In this document: positions 34,953 to 43,630 of the stretch, in pieces
Layout of the letters: each line of letters starts with the position of its first letter
Numbering within the stretch: the first letter of the stretch is position 1
NCBI RefSeq assembly: GCF_904848665.1
Contig: NZ_CAJHCQ010000015.1
Coordinates: 62,001-126,000, forward strand
Reading direction: 5' to 3'
DNA: 64,000 nt
DNA from: Paraburkholderia hiiakae
GTDB lineage: Bacteria > Pseudomonadota > Gammaproteobacteria > Burkholderiales > Burkholderiaceae
Program-made: the position numbers and the translations under genes
Notes under the pieces: model-generated
Seen by the model: the letters and a program-made list of their open reading frames with translations, nothing else
Told to the model about the DNA's origin: nothing
Databases searched by the model: none

Positions 34953-37010
34953 TTGGACATCATGAACCGCTTCCCTGCTCCCGCCTCCTCCACTATCCGC
35001 CCGCGCGTGTGGGCCATGGGCATCAGCCGCCTGCGCGACCTCTTTCGCGACATCGCCCGCGAATACGACGAACTCGCGGACCTGCGCGTGGTGCCGCGCG
35101 GCTTCGAGGAAGCGGTGGCCGAGATCGCCGCGGCGGGGCCCAACCAGCGGCCCGATGTGGTGGTGGCGGCGGGCTCGAACGGCACCTACCTGAAAGCGCG
35201 CATCGACCTGCCCGTGGTGCTCGTGCAACCCACCGGCTTCGACGTGATGCAGGCGCTTGCCCGCGCGCGACGCGAAGCCGATCTCGTCGCGCTCGTCACC
35301 TATGGCGAGACGCCCGTGGAGGTGCGCCGCTTCGCCAGCGCCTACGGCATCGACGTGGTGTTCGCCCAATACCGCACGGTCCAGGACGCCGAAGCCTGCG
35401 TACTCGACCTGCGCGACCGGGGCGTGGGCGCGGTCGTGGGGCCGGGCCTCGTCAACGATCTCGCGGCCCGGCACGGGCTCGTACCGTTTTTTGTCTACTC
35501 GCGGCCTTCGGTGCGCGCGGCCTTCGACAACGCGCTGGATCTCGTGCAAGCCACCTGGCGCGAAACGCAGCGTCGCCAGCGCCTCGACAGCGTGCTGCAA
35601 CATCTGCGTGACGGCGTGGTCGCGCTCGACGCGCGCGGCCGCGTGGAGGCGATCAACCAGCGCCTCGCTGCCGTGCTCGACATCGATCCGGCGGCGGCGG
35701 CAGGGCAGTCGCTCGCGGCGCTCGCGCCCGACATCGCCTTCTCGCTGCCCGAAGCCGATGGCGAATCGCTCGAGACCGTGCGCGGCGTGAGCTATGTCGT
35801 GCATCGCGGGCCGCTCGTCGATAACGGCGTGACGACGGGTGCCGTGCTCACGTTCCAGGAGTCGCGCGCGGTGGAGCGGCTCGACCGCACGTTGCGCTCG
35901 CGGCAGCGCACGCAGCAGTTCGTCGCGCGCTATCGGCTGGACGACCTGAGCGGCGCAACGCCCGGCATCGAGCGCGTGCGCCAGCTCGCGCGGCGCTATG
36001 CGAAGTCGGACGCCACCGTGCTGATACGCGGCGAGAGCGGCACCGGCAAGGAGATGATCGCGCAGGGCATTCATCGCGAGAGTCCGCGGCGCGATTTTCC
36101 GTTCGTCGCCATGAATTGCGGCGCGTTTCCCGAGGCGCTGCTGGAGAGCGAGCTGTTCGGCTACGAGGAGGGCGCGTTCACGGGCGCGCGGCGCGGCGGC
36201 AAGGTGGGGCTCATCGAGGCGGCGCACCGCGGCACGCTCTTTCTCGATGAAATCGGCGAGATGCCGTTGCCGTTGCAAAGCCGCCTGTTGCGCGTGCTGC
36301 AGGAGCGCGAGGTGGTGCGCCTCGGCGCCACGGAGCCCACGCGTGTGGACGTGCGCGTGGTCGCCGCCACGCACCGCGCGCTCACCGAGCAGATCGAAGC
36401 GGGCGAGTTTCGCGCGGATCTCTTCTATCGCCTGAACATTCTCAATCTCGCCATTCCGCCGCTGCGCGAGCGCGACGCCGATATCGCGCTGCTGGCGAGC
36501 GAACTGCTGTTGCAGGCCTCGCGCCGCGAGGCGCGCGTGGCCGTGCGCATCCGCACGTCCGAAGACGCGGCGCGCACGCTCGCGCTGGTGAGCGGCGCGC
36601 TCGCGCGGCACTCATGGCCCGGCAACGTGCGCGAGCTGCAGAACGTGGTGGAGCGGATGGTGGTGGAGCTGGCCGATTCGGAAGAGGACGTGGTGACGCC
36701 GGACGTGCTGCGCTCGATCGCGCCGGAGGTGTTCGAGTCGCGCCGCGCGGCGAGTGGCGCCGCAGCGACGGCGGCAGAGGGCGCGCTCACGTTGCGCGAG
36801 CGCAGCCTCAACACCGAAGCCGACGAGATCCGCGCCGCGCTCGACGCCTGCAACGGCGATCGCGACCGCGCGTGCACGATGCTCGGCATCAGCAAGACGA
36901 CGCTCTGGCGGCGCCTCTCCGCCGCGAAGGGCAAGCGCGCGAAGGTGGCAACTGAAGCAGAAGGTGAGGCGGTCGCCGCAACGGCGCCTCGCAGGGTTCC
37001 GCGCGGTTGA
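34953..37010 (+). CDS. prpR: Sigma-54-dependent activator of propionate catabolism
   Basis: The protein has 685 residues. The N-terminal half (about 10-200) is the PrpR_N domain that binds 2-methylcitrate in characterised homologues. A PAS-like segment follows at about 215-320. The AAA+ domain near 335-590 has Walker A GESGTGKE, the sigma-54 contact loop GAFTGA and LFLDEIGEMPL. A Fis-type helix-turn-helix lies near 630-655 (DRACTMLGISKTTLWRRL). The TTG at 34953 has AGGA 8 nt upstream; an ATG at 34962 is the alternative start. It is divergent from the prp operon. Confidence 0.93.
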   Translation: MDIMNRFPAPASSTIRPRVWAMGISRLRDLFRDIAREYDELADLRVVPRGFEEAVAEIAAAGPNQRPDVVVAAGSNGTYLKARIDLPVVLVQPTGFDVMQALARARREADLVALVTYGETPVEVRRFASAYGIDVVFAQYRTVQDAEACVLDLRDRGVGAVVGPGLVNDLAARHGLVPFFVYSRPSVRAAFDNALDLVQATWRETQRRQRLDSVLQHLRDGVVALDARGRVEAINQRLAAVLDIDPAAAAGQSLAALAPDIAFSLPEADGESLETVRGVSYVVHRGPLVDNGVTTGAVLTFQESRAVERLDRTLRSRQRTQQFVARYRLDDLSGATPGIERVRQLARRYAKSDATVLIRGESGTGKEMIAQGIHRESPRRDFPFVAMNCGAFPEALLESELFGYEEGAFTGARRGGKVGLIEAAHRGTLFLDEIGEMPLPLQSRLLRVLQEREVVRLGATEPTRVDVRVVAATHRALTEQIEAGEFRADLFYRLNILNLAIPPLRERDADIALLASELLLQASRREARVAVRIRTSEDAARTLALVSGALARHSWPGNVRELQNVVERMVVELADSEEDVVTPDVLRSIAPEVFESRRAASGAAATAAEGALTLRERSLNTEADEIRAALDACNGDRDRACTMLGISKTTLWRRLSAAKGKRAKVATEAEGEAVAATAPRRVPRG

Positions 37011-37017
37011 ATCGCGC

Positions 37018-37410
37018 TCAGTTCTTCAGCGCGTTAAGCAGCGGCGCCACGGTCCCGTGCAAATGCAGAATCTCGGGACTCGCCTGCAACAACGCTTGAT
37101 AGCGCTCGTAGAACTCCGCCGATTCCTCGCCGGAAAATAGCGCGGCCACACCTTGCGCCGCGCCGATGCGATCGTCGGGGCCCGCGTCCTTTGCGTCGAG
37201 CGTTTCGTCGACGTTGGCGATCACCGTAGAGAACGGCATGAGCCAGCGAAAGCCCGAGCCGTTGATGAGCACCTGCAGGAAGGCCGCCGGCGTGACCGGC
37301 CCGAACTCGCGTTCGTACTCCTTGCGCTCGTGGTCGAGAATCGCCTTGTGCAGCGTGAGCAGCGGCTTGCGCACGGTCGAGAGAAATTGAATCGCGCTTT
37401 GTTCGTTCAT
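37018..37410 (-). CDS. Conserved hypothetical protein
   Basis: The protein has 130 residues. I do not recognise a named family. It looks helical and soluble: AIQFLSTVRKPLLTLHKAILDHERKEYERE near the start, then FLQVLINGSGFRWLMPFSTVIANVDE, and ESAEFYERYQALLQ near the end. An AAGGAG site 7 nt before the ATG at 37410 and good codon use support a real gene. It is convergent with prpR. Confidence 0.7.
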   Translation of the reverse strand: MNEQSAIQFLSTVRKPLLTLHKAILDHERKEYEREFGPVTPAAFLQVLINGSGFRWLMPFSTVIANVDETLDAKDAGPDDRIGAAQGVAALFSGEESAEFYERYQALLQASPEILHLHGTVAPLLNALKN

Positions 37411-37627
37411 TTTGCGGCTCCTTTGGTGGCGCTCGGCCGGTCGTGACGACTCGTCGAACGACGCGCGCCGGATCATGAGGTCGCGCGAACCGTTCGCGCA
37501 GATATGCGGACGATGGTAGCGCAACGGCCGGCTGCATGTGACCTGGCGGTGGCCGGGCGGCGCGGCGCTACACTCTGCCGGTCCGCGAAATCGCGCTGAC
37601 CGTGTCGACCAACCTGAGAACGCTTCG

Positions 37628-38248
37628 ATGACGATGACGATCCTGCCGCTGCGCCGCGACGACCTGCCGCTCGACACCGCCGAGCTGGCGCGCTTCATGG
37701 TCGGCAAATATCTCGTGCGCGACCTGGCGCGCGGGCGCATGGCCGGGCGCCTCGTCGAAGTCGAGGCATATCCCGTGGGCGACTCCACGAGCTATGCCTA
37801 CATCGGACGGCGGCCCTACAACGCCGCGATGTTCCTCGAACGCGGTCATGCACACGTGCGGCTAACCTACGGCAGCGCATGGATGTTCAACATGTCGAGC
37901 GAAGCGGTGGACGTGGGCGCGGGCATCCTGTTTCGCGCGCTGGAGCCGCTCGAAGGCATCGGGGCGATGGAGGCGCTGCGCCCGGGCGTCTCGCTGCGCG
38001 ATCTGGCGCGCGGGCCGGGGCGGCTCTCGCAGGCGTTCGGCATTGCGGCGGCCTTCGACGGCATCGACCTGTGCCGTGGGCACGGACTTTGGATCGGACG
38101 CGTGGACGAACCCGAGCGGCCCGTGGGTGTGACGACGCGAATCGGGCTCTCGCGGGAGATGGACCGGCCGCTGCGCTTCTATGAACTGGGCAGCCGGTTC
38201 GTGAGCGGACCGCGCAAGCTGCTGGATGGCAGTGCCACCCCGTTGTGA
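37628..38248 (+). CDS. DNA-3-methyladenine glycosylase (MPG/AAG family)
   Basis: The protein has 206 residues. LARFMVGKYLVRDL opens the family; GRLVEVEAYPVGDSTSYAYIG carries the catalytic Glu in EVEAY; RLTYGSAWMFNMSSE and LARGPGRLSQAFGI match the DNA-binding core. It excises alkylated purines (3-methyladenine, hypoxanthine) in base excision repair. The ATG at 37628 gives the usual short N-terminus. The gene stands alone between divergent neighbours. Confidence 0.9.
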   Translation: MTMTILPLRRDDLPLDTAELARFMVGKYLVRDLARGRMAGRLVEVEAYPVGDSTSYAYIGRRPYNAAMFLERGHAHVRLTYGSAWMFNMSSEAVDVGAGILFRALEPLEGIGAMEALRPGVSLRDLARGPGRLSQAFGIAAAFDGIDLCRGHGLWIGRVDEPERPVGVTTRIGLSREMDRPLRFYELGSRFVSGPRKLLDGSATPL

Positions 38249-38440
38249 CTTGCGCAAGCGCCGCGGCGCAAGGCGCTCGCGGAACAACCCATGCGTGCGG
38301 CATTGTTGCTTTGGTTGAAAGTGTATTTTCTCAAATTAAGGGTTTCCCCTGGTCTCTCGTCTCAATACACTGAAGTCACTGGTTTGGCGGTGCAACCAGA
38401 CACCGCCGCCGGCATAAAACAAGTGATGGAGGTAATGACC

Positions 38441-38782
38441 ATGAAATCCCGTACCCTGATTCAAGCTGCATTCGTCGCCGCCCTCGTAGCTGCTCCGGCG
38501 CTTTCGTTTGCCCAGGAGCAAGGTAACGCTCCAGTCACGCGCGCCGAAGTGAAGTCCGAATTGATCCAGCTCGAGAAGGCCGGCTACAACCCGGCTACCG
38601 CCAACGACGCGACATACCCGGCCGACATCCAGGCCGCCGAAGCCCGGGTGAGCCAGCAGGAAGGCGTGGCGCAAGCGCCGGCCGCCGAAACGAGCGGCTA
38701 TGGCCCGTCGACCTCGGGTTCGGCGCAGTCGGGCCAGCCGGCCACGATGCGCCCGTCGCAGTCGGTGTACTTCGGCAACTAA
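38441..38782 (+). CDS. DUF4148 exported protein
   Basis: The protein has 113 residues. It has a signal peptide with predicted cleavage after LSFA. The DUF4148 core follows: VTRAEVKSELIQLEKAGYNP and YPADIQAAEARV. A GGAGG site at 38428-38432 lies 8 nt before the ATG at 38441; the ATG at 38435 is too close to it. The family is abundant in Burkholderiaceae and of unknown function. The tail is low-complexity (Ser/Gly/Gln). Confidence 0.88.
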   Translation: MKSRTLIQAAFVAALVAAPALSFAQEQGNAPVTRAEVKSELIQLEKAGYNPATANDATYPADIQAAEARVSQQEGVAQAPAAETSGYGPSTSGSAQSGQPATMRPSQSVYFGN

Positions 38783-39025
38783 ACGGGCAACTCAGTGGGT
38801 TGCTGAGCGGATAACGGGGCAGCGTGCGCCCTCACGGGGCGCGAAAGCCCAGCCAGAGCGCACGCCGCAAACGGCTGCCGCTCAGACACCGGCGCAAGCG
38901 ACATCGATCGGCCACAGGTTGGCCGCTCCCGCGCAAGCCGGTGCCCGGGCGCTTCAAGCAGCCTCAGACGCCCGCGCAAGATGATCCGGCAGCGTCCCCA
39001 CCCAGCAAGGCTCCCAACCGATACC

Positions 39026-39055
39026 GGCGAAGGCGGACATCGCTCCGCCTTCGCC
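39026..39055. other. Perfect 12-bp stem hairpin
   Basis: GGCGAAGGCGGA at 39026-39037 pairs with TCCGCCTTCGCC at 39044-39055 around the loop CATCGC. There is no T-tract after it, so it is not a stand-alone terminator. Confidence 0.6.
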
Positions 39056-39123
39056 GCACGCCGACCCGCAAACCATTCGCGCGATTTTTCATGCGTGGAA
39101 CCTCCGCCGCCGAAAGGTGGCTT

Positions 39124-39154
39124 CGCCCAACCCCGTCGGGATTGGGCGTTTTTT
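39124..39154 (+). terminator. Intrinsic terminator
   Basis: CGCCCAA at 39124-39130 pairs with TTGGGCG at 39142-39148, with an inner CCC/GGG pairing, then TTTTTT at 39149-39154. It ends plus-strand transcription before the convergent CBS-domain gene. Confidence 0.85.
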
Positions 39155-39186
39155 CACATCTTGCGGTTTGAAGACAGAGCGCCGCG

Positions 39187-39630
39187 TCAGGCGCCAGGCC
39201 CGCCGGTGATGTAGTGCTCGAGCTGCTCGATCGTGAACTTCTGCTCGGCGATGATTTCCTTCACCAGGTCGCCGATCGATACCATTCCCACGAGCTTGCC
39301 GCCGTCCATGACGGGCAGGTGGCGCATGCGCCGCTCGGTCATGAGCGCCATGCAGTCGTAGGTGGTCTGCTCCGGCTCGACGAAGCGCACGTGCGTGCTC
39401 ATGATGTCGCGCACGGCGGTCGTTTTCGACGATCGGTCCATCAGCACGATCTTGCGCGCGTAGTCACGCTCCGTGACGATGCCGGCGATCGTTGGACCGT
39501 CGGTCACGAGCAGTGCGCCGATCTGCTTATCGGCCATCAGGCGGATTGCGTTGTAGACGGAATCGGAGGCTTCGATCGTGTACACGACCTGTTCCGGCTT
39601 CGATTTGAGTACCTGTGCAACGCTTGTCAT
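39187..39630 (-). CDS. Tandem CBS-domain protein
   Basis: The protein has 147 residues forming a single CBS pair (about 8-65 and 75-130): NAIRLMADKQIGALLVTDG, GIVTERDYARKIVL, and MTERRMRHLPVMDGGKLVGMVSIGDLVKEII. Such stand-alone Bateman modules bind adenosyl ligands and modulate partner proteins. No partner domain is fused here. The ATG at 39630 gives the normal family start. Confidence 0.88.
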   Translation of the reverse strand: MTSVAQVLKSKPEQVVYTIEASDSVYNAIRLMADKQIGALLVTDGPTIAGIVTERDYARKIVLMDRSSKTTAVRDIMSTHVRFVEPEQTTYDCMALMTERRMRHLPVMDGGKLVGMVSIGDLVKEIIAEQKFTIEQLEHYITGGPGA

Positions 39631-39936
39631 AGGGCGACCCCTCTTCGTCCTTCTGGTTGTCCAGTCATTGCGCGGCGCGGCAGGCCGGGTGGAGTGCCCG
39701 TCAAGCCATTGGAAAGCCATTCCAGTATAGGCGGCTCGCGTGCCGCGCGTCGTCGGGGTATGCGCGGGGTCGCACCATTTATGCCGATGGCATGCGGCTC
39801 GGTCGAGCCGCTATTCGGGCGCTACCGGAGTCGCTACCCATGCGCGGCGCGGCGGGGTGGAGCAAATGGCGGTAAACTCCGGTTCCGAACTTCAACCCGG
39901 CACGTGCCGGTTTTTGCCAGTTTCCTGCTCCAGATC
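39631..39936. other. 306-bp region between CBS-domain gene and ribA
   Basis: No gene is seen. The palindrome CCGGCACGTGCCGG at 39897-39910, followed by TTTTT at 39911-39915, lies 21 bp before the ribA start and looks like a weak attenuator-type hairpin. No FMN riboswitch was recognised. Confidence 0.45.
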
Positions 39937-40584
39937 ATGCCTACGCTTCCTGAGTCGTCCTGCGCGGACGGCGACAACGCCAACGAATGCGTCGTGCTTG
40001 ACGCGACCGCCACGCTGCCGACCCGCTACGGCACGTTCGAGTCCTATGTCTACCGGGTGAAGGACGGCGGCGCCGAGCATCTCGCACTCGTCATGGGCGA
40101 TGTGGGCAGCGGCGAGCCCACGCTGACGCGGCTCCACTCCGAATGCCTGACCGGCGACGTGTTCGGTTCCTACCGCTGCGACTGCGGCGAGCAGCTCGAC
40201 CTCGCGCTGCGCTATATCGCGGCCGAAGGCCGTGGCGTGCTGCTCTACCTGCGTGGCCACGAAGGCCGGGGCATCGGTCTGTCGAACAAGATCCGCGCGT
40301 ACCAGTTGCAGCAGCAAGGCCGCGACACCGTCGAGGCGAATCTCGATCTCGGCCTGCCCGACGACGCGCGCGAATACGATTCGGCGGCGGCGATCCTGCG
40401 TTTGCTGAAAGTATCGTCGGTACGGCTCATGAGCAACAATCCGAAGAAATTCGATACGCTCCAGCAGCATGGCCTCCCCGTGATCGAACGTGTGGCGCTC
40501 GCGATCCCGATGCGCGAGGAAAACGAGCGGTATATCCGCACCAAGCAGGTCAAGTTCGGGCATTACTTCGAAGAAAACGAATAA
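39937..40584 (+). CDS. ribA: GTP cyclohydrolase II
   Basis: The protein has 215 residues. It starts riboflavin synthesis by opening GTP. Zinc ligands are in SECLTGDVFGSYRCDCGEQ (Cys-x10-Cys-x-Cys), and the catalytic region is LRGHEGRGIGLSNKIRAYQLQ. The C-terminal MSNNPKKFDTL is also typical. It is the stand-alone form with no DHBP synthase domain. The ATG at 39937 gives the expected length although no clear ribosome-binding site precedes it. Confidence 0.92.
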   Translation: MPTLPESSCADGDNANECVVLDATATLPTRYGTFESYVYRVKDGGAEHLALVMGDVGSGEPTLTRLHSECLTGDVFGSYRCDCGEQLDLALRYIAAEGRGVLLYLRGHEGRGIGLSNKIRAYQLQQQGRDTVEANLDLGLPDDAREYDSAAAILRLLKVSSVRLMSNNPKKFDTLQQHGLPVIERVALAIPMREENERYIRTKQVKFGHYFEENE

Positions 40585-40602
40585 CCCGCGGCGCGCCGCG
40601 GG
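40585..40602. other. Perfect 18-bp GC palindrome after ribA
   Basis: CCCGCGGCGCGCCGCGGG at 40585-40602 begins directly after the ribA stop codon. It can form a hairpin that may aid transcript end formation; there is no T-tract. Confidence 0.45.
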
Positions 40603-40652
40603 CACGCGAATTGCGCAGCGAAAAACCAAAATAGCTGGAACAGGGAGAAACG

Positions 40653-41522
40653 ATGTCCAAGCGCCTTAACACGCGCCTGCGCGCGCTCGCCGGCGCGTGC
40701 CTCGTAACCGGTCTCGTGCTCGTGTCGTCAGACGCCAGCGCGCAAACCGCGGCCTATACGAGCCAACCCGTGGATCTGTACGCGGGGCCTTCCGGCGACT
40801 ACCCAGTCGTTTCCGAACTCGGACCGGGTCAGCCCGTCACCGTGATGGGCTGCGTGAGCGACTATTCGTGGTGTGACGTCACGGTGCCCGGTCTGCGCGG
40901 CTGGGTCTACGGTGGTTATCTCAGTTATCCGTATCAGGGCGGTTACGTGCCGCTCACCAGCTATGGCGCGGCGATCGGCCTGCCGATCGTGGCGTTCTCG
41001 CTTGGCGCCTACTGGGGCAGCTTCTATCGCGATCGGCCGTGGTATGGCGAACAGCAGCGATGGGAGCACGTGCCGCCGCCCGAGCGCGGCCGTCCGCCGG
41101 CAGCGCCGGCGTGGCATGGTGCACCGGGCCGTCCGCCCGGCATGCCGCCTGGCGGTGGCGAACGTCCACCGGGGCCCAATGCGCCGATGCACGGCGGGCC
41201 GCCGCCCGGAGCGGGCCGCCCGCCCGTCAATGCGGAACCGCCACGCCCGCCTGCCAGCGTGGAGCAGCCCGCAATGCGTCCGCACGAGGCGGGGCGTCCG
41301 CCCGAGCAGCAGCAGTTCGGCGGCCGCCCGCCGGCGGGGGCGCCCGCGCAGGGCTACGCTCGTCCGCCGGCGCCCCAGCCGCAAGGCGGCATGCGTGCGC
41401 CCGGGCCCGCACCGCAACAGGGGCGGCCGCCTGCGCCGCCTCAAGGTGGTCAAGGTGGTCAAGGCGGCCATGCTCCCAGTCAGGGTGGCGAACGGGGCAA
41501 CGACCGGCAACCCGAGCACTAA
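40653..41522 (+). CDS. Exported SH3-domain protein with proline-rich tail
   Basis: The protein has 289 residues. It has a signal peptide (cleavage near SDASAQ) and a bacterial SH3 domain at about 33-95 (VDLYAGPSGDYPVVSELGPG, WVYGGYLSY). A short hydrophobic stretch follows (GLPIVAFSLGAYWG), then a proline/glycine-rich tail of about 150 residues in which GRPP or ARPP recurs at least seven times. SH3b domains often bind cell-wall or polypeptide ligands; the tail could span the periplasm. An AGGGAG site precedes the ATG. Confidence 0.82.
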   Translation: MSKRLNTRLRALAGACLVTGLVLVSSDASAQTAAYTSQPVDLYAGPSGDYPVVSELGPGQPVTVMGCVSDYSWCDVTVPGLRGWVYGGYLSYPYQGGYVPLTSYGAAIGLPIVAFSLGAYWGSFYRDRPWYGEQQRWEHVPPPERGRPPAAPAWHGAPGRPPGMPPGGGERPPGPNAPMHGGPPPGAGRPPVNAEPPRPPASVEQPAMRPHEAGRPPEQQQFGGRPPAGAPAQGYARPPAPQPQGGMRAPGPAPQQGRPPAPPQGGQGGQGGHAPSQGGERGNDRQPEH

Positions 41523-41543
41523 CCCATAGCGATTTTCTTCGCT

Positions 41544-41587
41544 GCAGCGGCGGGATCTCCATGACGGGATCTCGCCGCTGCTGTTTT
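41544..41587 (+). terminator. Intrinsic terminator after the SH3-domain gene
   Basis: GCAGCGGCG at 41544-41552 pairs with CGCCGCTGC at 41573-41581, followed by TGTTTT. It lies 21 bp past the stop codon. Confidence 0.75.
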
Positions 41588-42277
41588 CTGATAGTGACTT
41601 AGGAATGCCAGGCAATCGACGTCCATGAATGCTGAATGCCGCGTTGCCCAGAAGCGCTGGGGCAACTGCCTAAGGATGCCAACCGCCTTTCTTACGCCCA
41701 CTTATCGTCGTCCTGACAGATTTAACAATCCCTGACAGTAAATTCGTAGCGCCCAGGTGAGAATACGTCGTCGCGGCAAGTACAAGCACAGCCGCACGAC
41801 GCCAGCACCACGCGCGCTTCGCGCATGCGCCGCTGGCAACGGATTTCTGCTACGGGGGCTGGCTCGGTCGGGACTTGGCGACGCAGTCAGCAAGAGGAAG
41901 TCAGAGCGAACCCGAGTTCGCCGGATAACGCTGGGAAAACCAGTGCTTTGAGGTGGACGTGGCGATGGCGGCACGTGCCTCGTCGTGCAGGGAGGCGGCT
42001 GCGGCCCGCTGATAGCGTCGGGCGGTGACGCTGGCAGCGGGGCTCGCGCCGCGCACGACGATGACTGCGCTGGCGGTCCGACTCCGGGGGCGGATTCCGG
42101 AGACCACGCAGTGCGCAGCACGCGGTCGTCGCCACATTTTTTTCCACACTTCTGAACGCATTCTTTTGCCGCTTCGCGCATTGCGAGCGGCTCGACGTTG
42201 TTGCGTCCGCGAAAAAACGCCTGGCCGCTTCACGCTTCACTTCTGCTGCTCTGCCTGCTTGTCTTCACGGGGGCTCC
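41588..42277. other. 690-bp gene-poor region
   Basis: Open frames on both strands are present but their compositions are Arg/Pro/Ser-rich and unlike coding neighbours. No tRNA, riboswitch or repeat was recognised. A T-rich run lies near 42138-42165. Confidence 0.45.
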
Positions 42278-42685
42278 ATGTTTTTCCGATCCGGACGTAT
42301 GCGTTTTCCACCGGGCTCGCGCGTTGAGGGCCCCGACGGTGGCCGCGAGTTCGACCGCGTCGAACTCGACCTTGCGCGCGACCGCCACGCGCGCGCCGCG
42401 ATGGAGGCTTACGCGGATTCCTGCGCGGCCGAACTCCCGTGGCTCAGCGAAGCGCTGCGTCTTTCGCGTTTCGTCGCGGCTGAGCGCCTGACACAGTGTT
42501 CGTCCACAGTGCTGCGCGTGTTTGTCACGGCGCAGTCACGCGCGGCCGTGCAGCCCGACTATGCGCACGCGGCATGGGAGCACGTGCGCTCCCATCTGAC
42601 CGCGCTGCTCGCGGGATCGCCGTCAACCGCAAGCGGGGCGGGCAATCCCGGCTCGAACGACAGTAAATTCGACTACCATGAGTGA
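42278..42685 (+). CDS. Hypothetical protein
   Basis: The protein has 135 residues and belongs to no family I recognise. The middle is helical and well composed (HARAAMEAYADSCAAELPWLSEALRLSRFVAAERL; AAWEHVRSHLTALLAG), which suggests a real gene. The N-terminus is basic, and the tail is Ser/Gly-rich. No clear ribosome-binding site precedes the ATG. It precedes the response regulator operon by 246 bp. Confidence 0.5.
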   Translation: MFFRSGRMRFPPGSRVEGPDGGREFDRVELDLARDRHARAAMEAYADSCAAELPWLSEALRLSRFVAAERLTQCSSTVLRVFVTAQSRAAVQPDYAHAAWEHVRSHLTALLAGSPSTASGAGNPGSNDSKFDYHE

Positions 42686-42931
42686 TTAACATGAGAGCGA
42701 TCTGTTCACCGAAGGCGAGTGTGGCCTTGCGCTCCCATTTTTTTCGAGACGCGGCGAAAGTAGTGGGCTTTGGCGCACGGCGTGTTGCCCGTGCCGCCAG
42801 CTCCAGGGTGGTTGGTCTGCGACCCGGCGCCGGTGCACGCGGCGGGCGTCGCCAGACGACGGTCACGGCTGCAGTGCGATGCAGGCAGTCCATCCTGAGA
42901 CGATGAATAACAAACCTGGTTGCGGGGTGCT

Positions 42932-43630
42932 ATGAGAATTGCAGTACTGGATGACGATGCAGCGCAGACAGAATTCGTCTGCCAGGCCTTGAGCGCTGCG
43001 GGCCACGCCTGCCACGCGTTTGCCAAGGGTAGCGAGCTCGTCAGGCAGCTTCGGCGGCAGACGTTCGATCTGCTCGTGCTCGACTGGAACGTGCCCGACA
43101 TGGCGGGCGACGAAGTGCTGCACTGGGTGCGGCAGAGCCTCTCCACGCGCCTGCCGGTGCTCTTCATGACGAGCCGCAGCCGCGAGGTCGACATCGCGCA
43201 GATGCTCAACGCTGGCGCCGACGACTACGTCGTCAAGCCCGTCTCGGCGCCGGTGCTGATCGCCCGAGTCAATTCGCTGTTGCGCCGCGCCTATCAGCTG
43301 CACGCGCCCGCGCTCAAGGAAACCTTCGGCGAGTACGAGTTCGACCTCAAGTCGCGCCAGGCCTCGGTGAGCGGGCGCAACGTCGCGCTCACGCAGAAGG
43401 AATTCGATCTCGCGCTGCTGCTGTTTCAGCATCTGAGCCGCCCGCTTTCGCGCGCGCATATTCTCGACGTGATCTGGAAGCAGTCCGACGACATTCCCTC
43501 GCGCACGATGGACACGCACGTTTCCATGCTGCGCTCGAAGCTCGGCTTGCGTCCCGAAAACGGCTATCGCCTCACGCCGATCTACGGCTACGGTTACCGG
43601 CTCGAGCGCATCGAGGGGGACGACGCGTGA
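42932..43630 (+). CDS. OmpR/PhoB-type response regulator
   Basis: The protein has 232 residues. The receiver starts MRIAVLDDDAAQT, has the phosphoacceptor Asp in LLVLDWNVPDM (near residue 51), Thr in LFMTSRSRE and Lys in DYVVKPVSAP. The C-terminal winged helix (about 130-228) has LTQKEFDLALLLFQHLSRPLSR and SRTMDTHVSMLRSKLGL. It is the first gene of a three-gene operon; its stop overlaps the next start by 4 bp. The CHASE2 kinase two genes down is the likely partner. Confidence 0.92.
   Translation: MRIAVLDDDAAQTEFVCQALSAAGHACHAFAKGSELVRQLRRQTFDLLVLDWNVPDMAGDEVLHWVRQSLSTRLPVLFMTSRSREVDIAQMLNAGADDYVVKPVSAPVLIARVNSLLRRAYQLHAPALKETFGEYEFDLKSRQASVSGRNVALTQKEFDLALLLFQHLSRPLSRAHILDVIWKQSDDIPSRTMDTHVSMLRSKLGLRPENGYRLTPIYGYGYRLERIEGDDA

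Larger units (their letters stand above)
38783..39186. other. 404-bp gene-free region with two hairpins
   Basis: No credible gene is seen; short open frames are Arg-rich and improbable. The region contains a perfect 12-bp stem hairpin at 39026-39055 and an intrinsic terminator at 39124-39154, both in the direction of the DUF4148 transcript. A long 3-prime untranslated region or an independent small RNA would fit. Confidence 0.5.

Noticed and set aside
38824..39171. 115-residue Arg-rich plus-strand frame
   Set aside because: It runs through the intrinsic terminator and hairpin and has no coding signal.
39897..39915. FMN riboswitch before ribA
   Set aside because: No conserved RFN elements are present; only a small hairpin with a T-run is seen.
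41702..42181. 159-residue minus-strand frame
   Set aside because: Composition is Ser/Pro/Arg-rich with no motif or ribosome-binding site; treated as non-coding.
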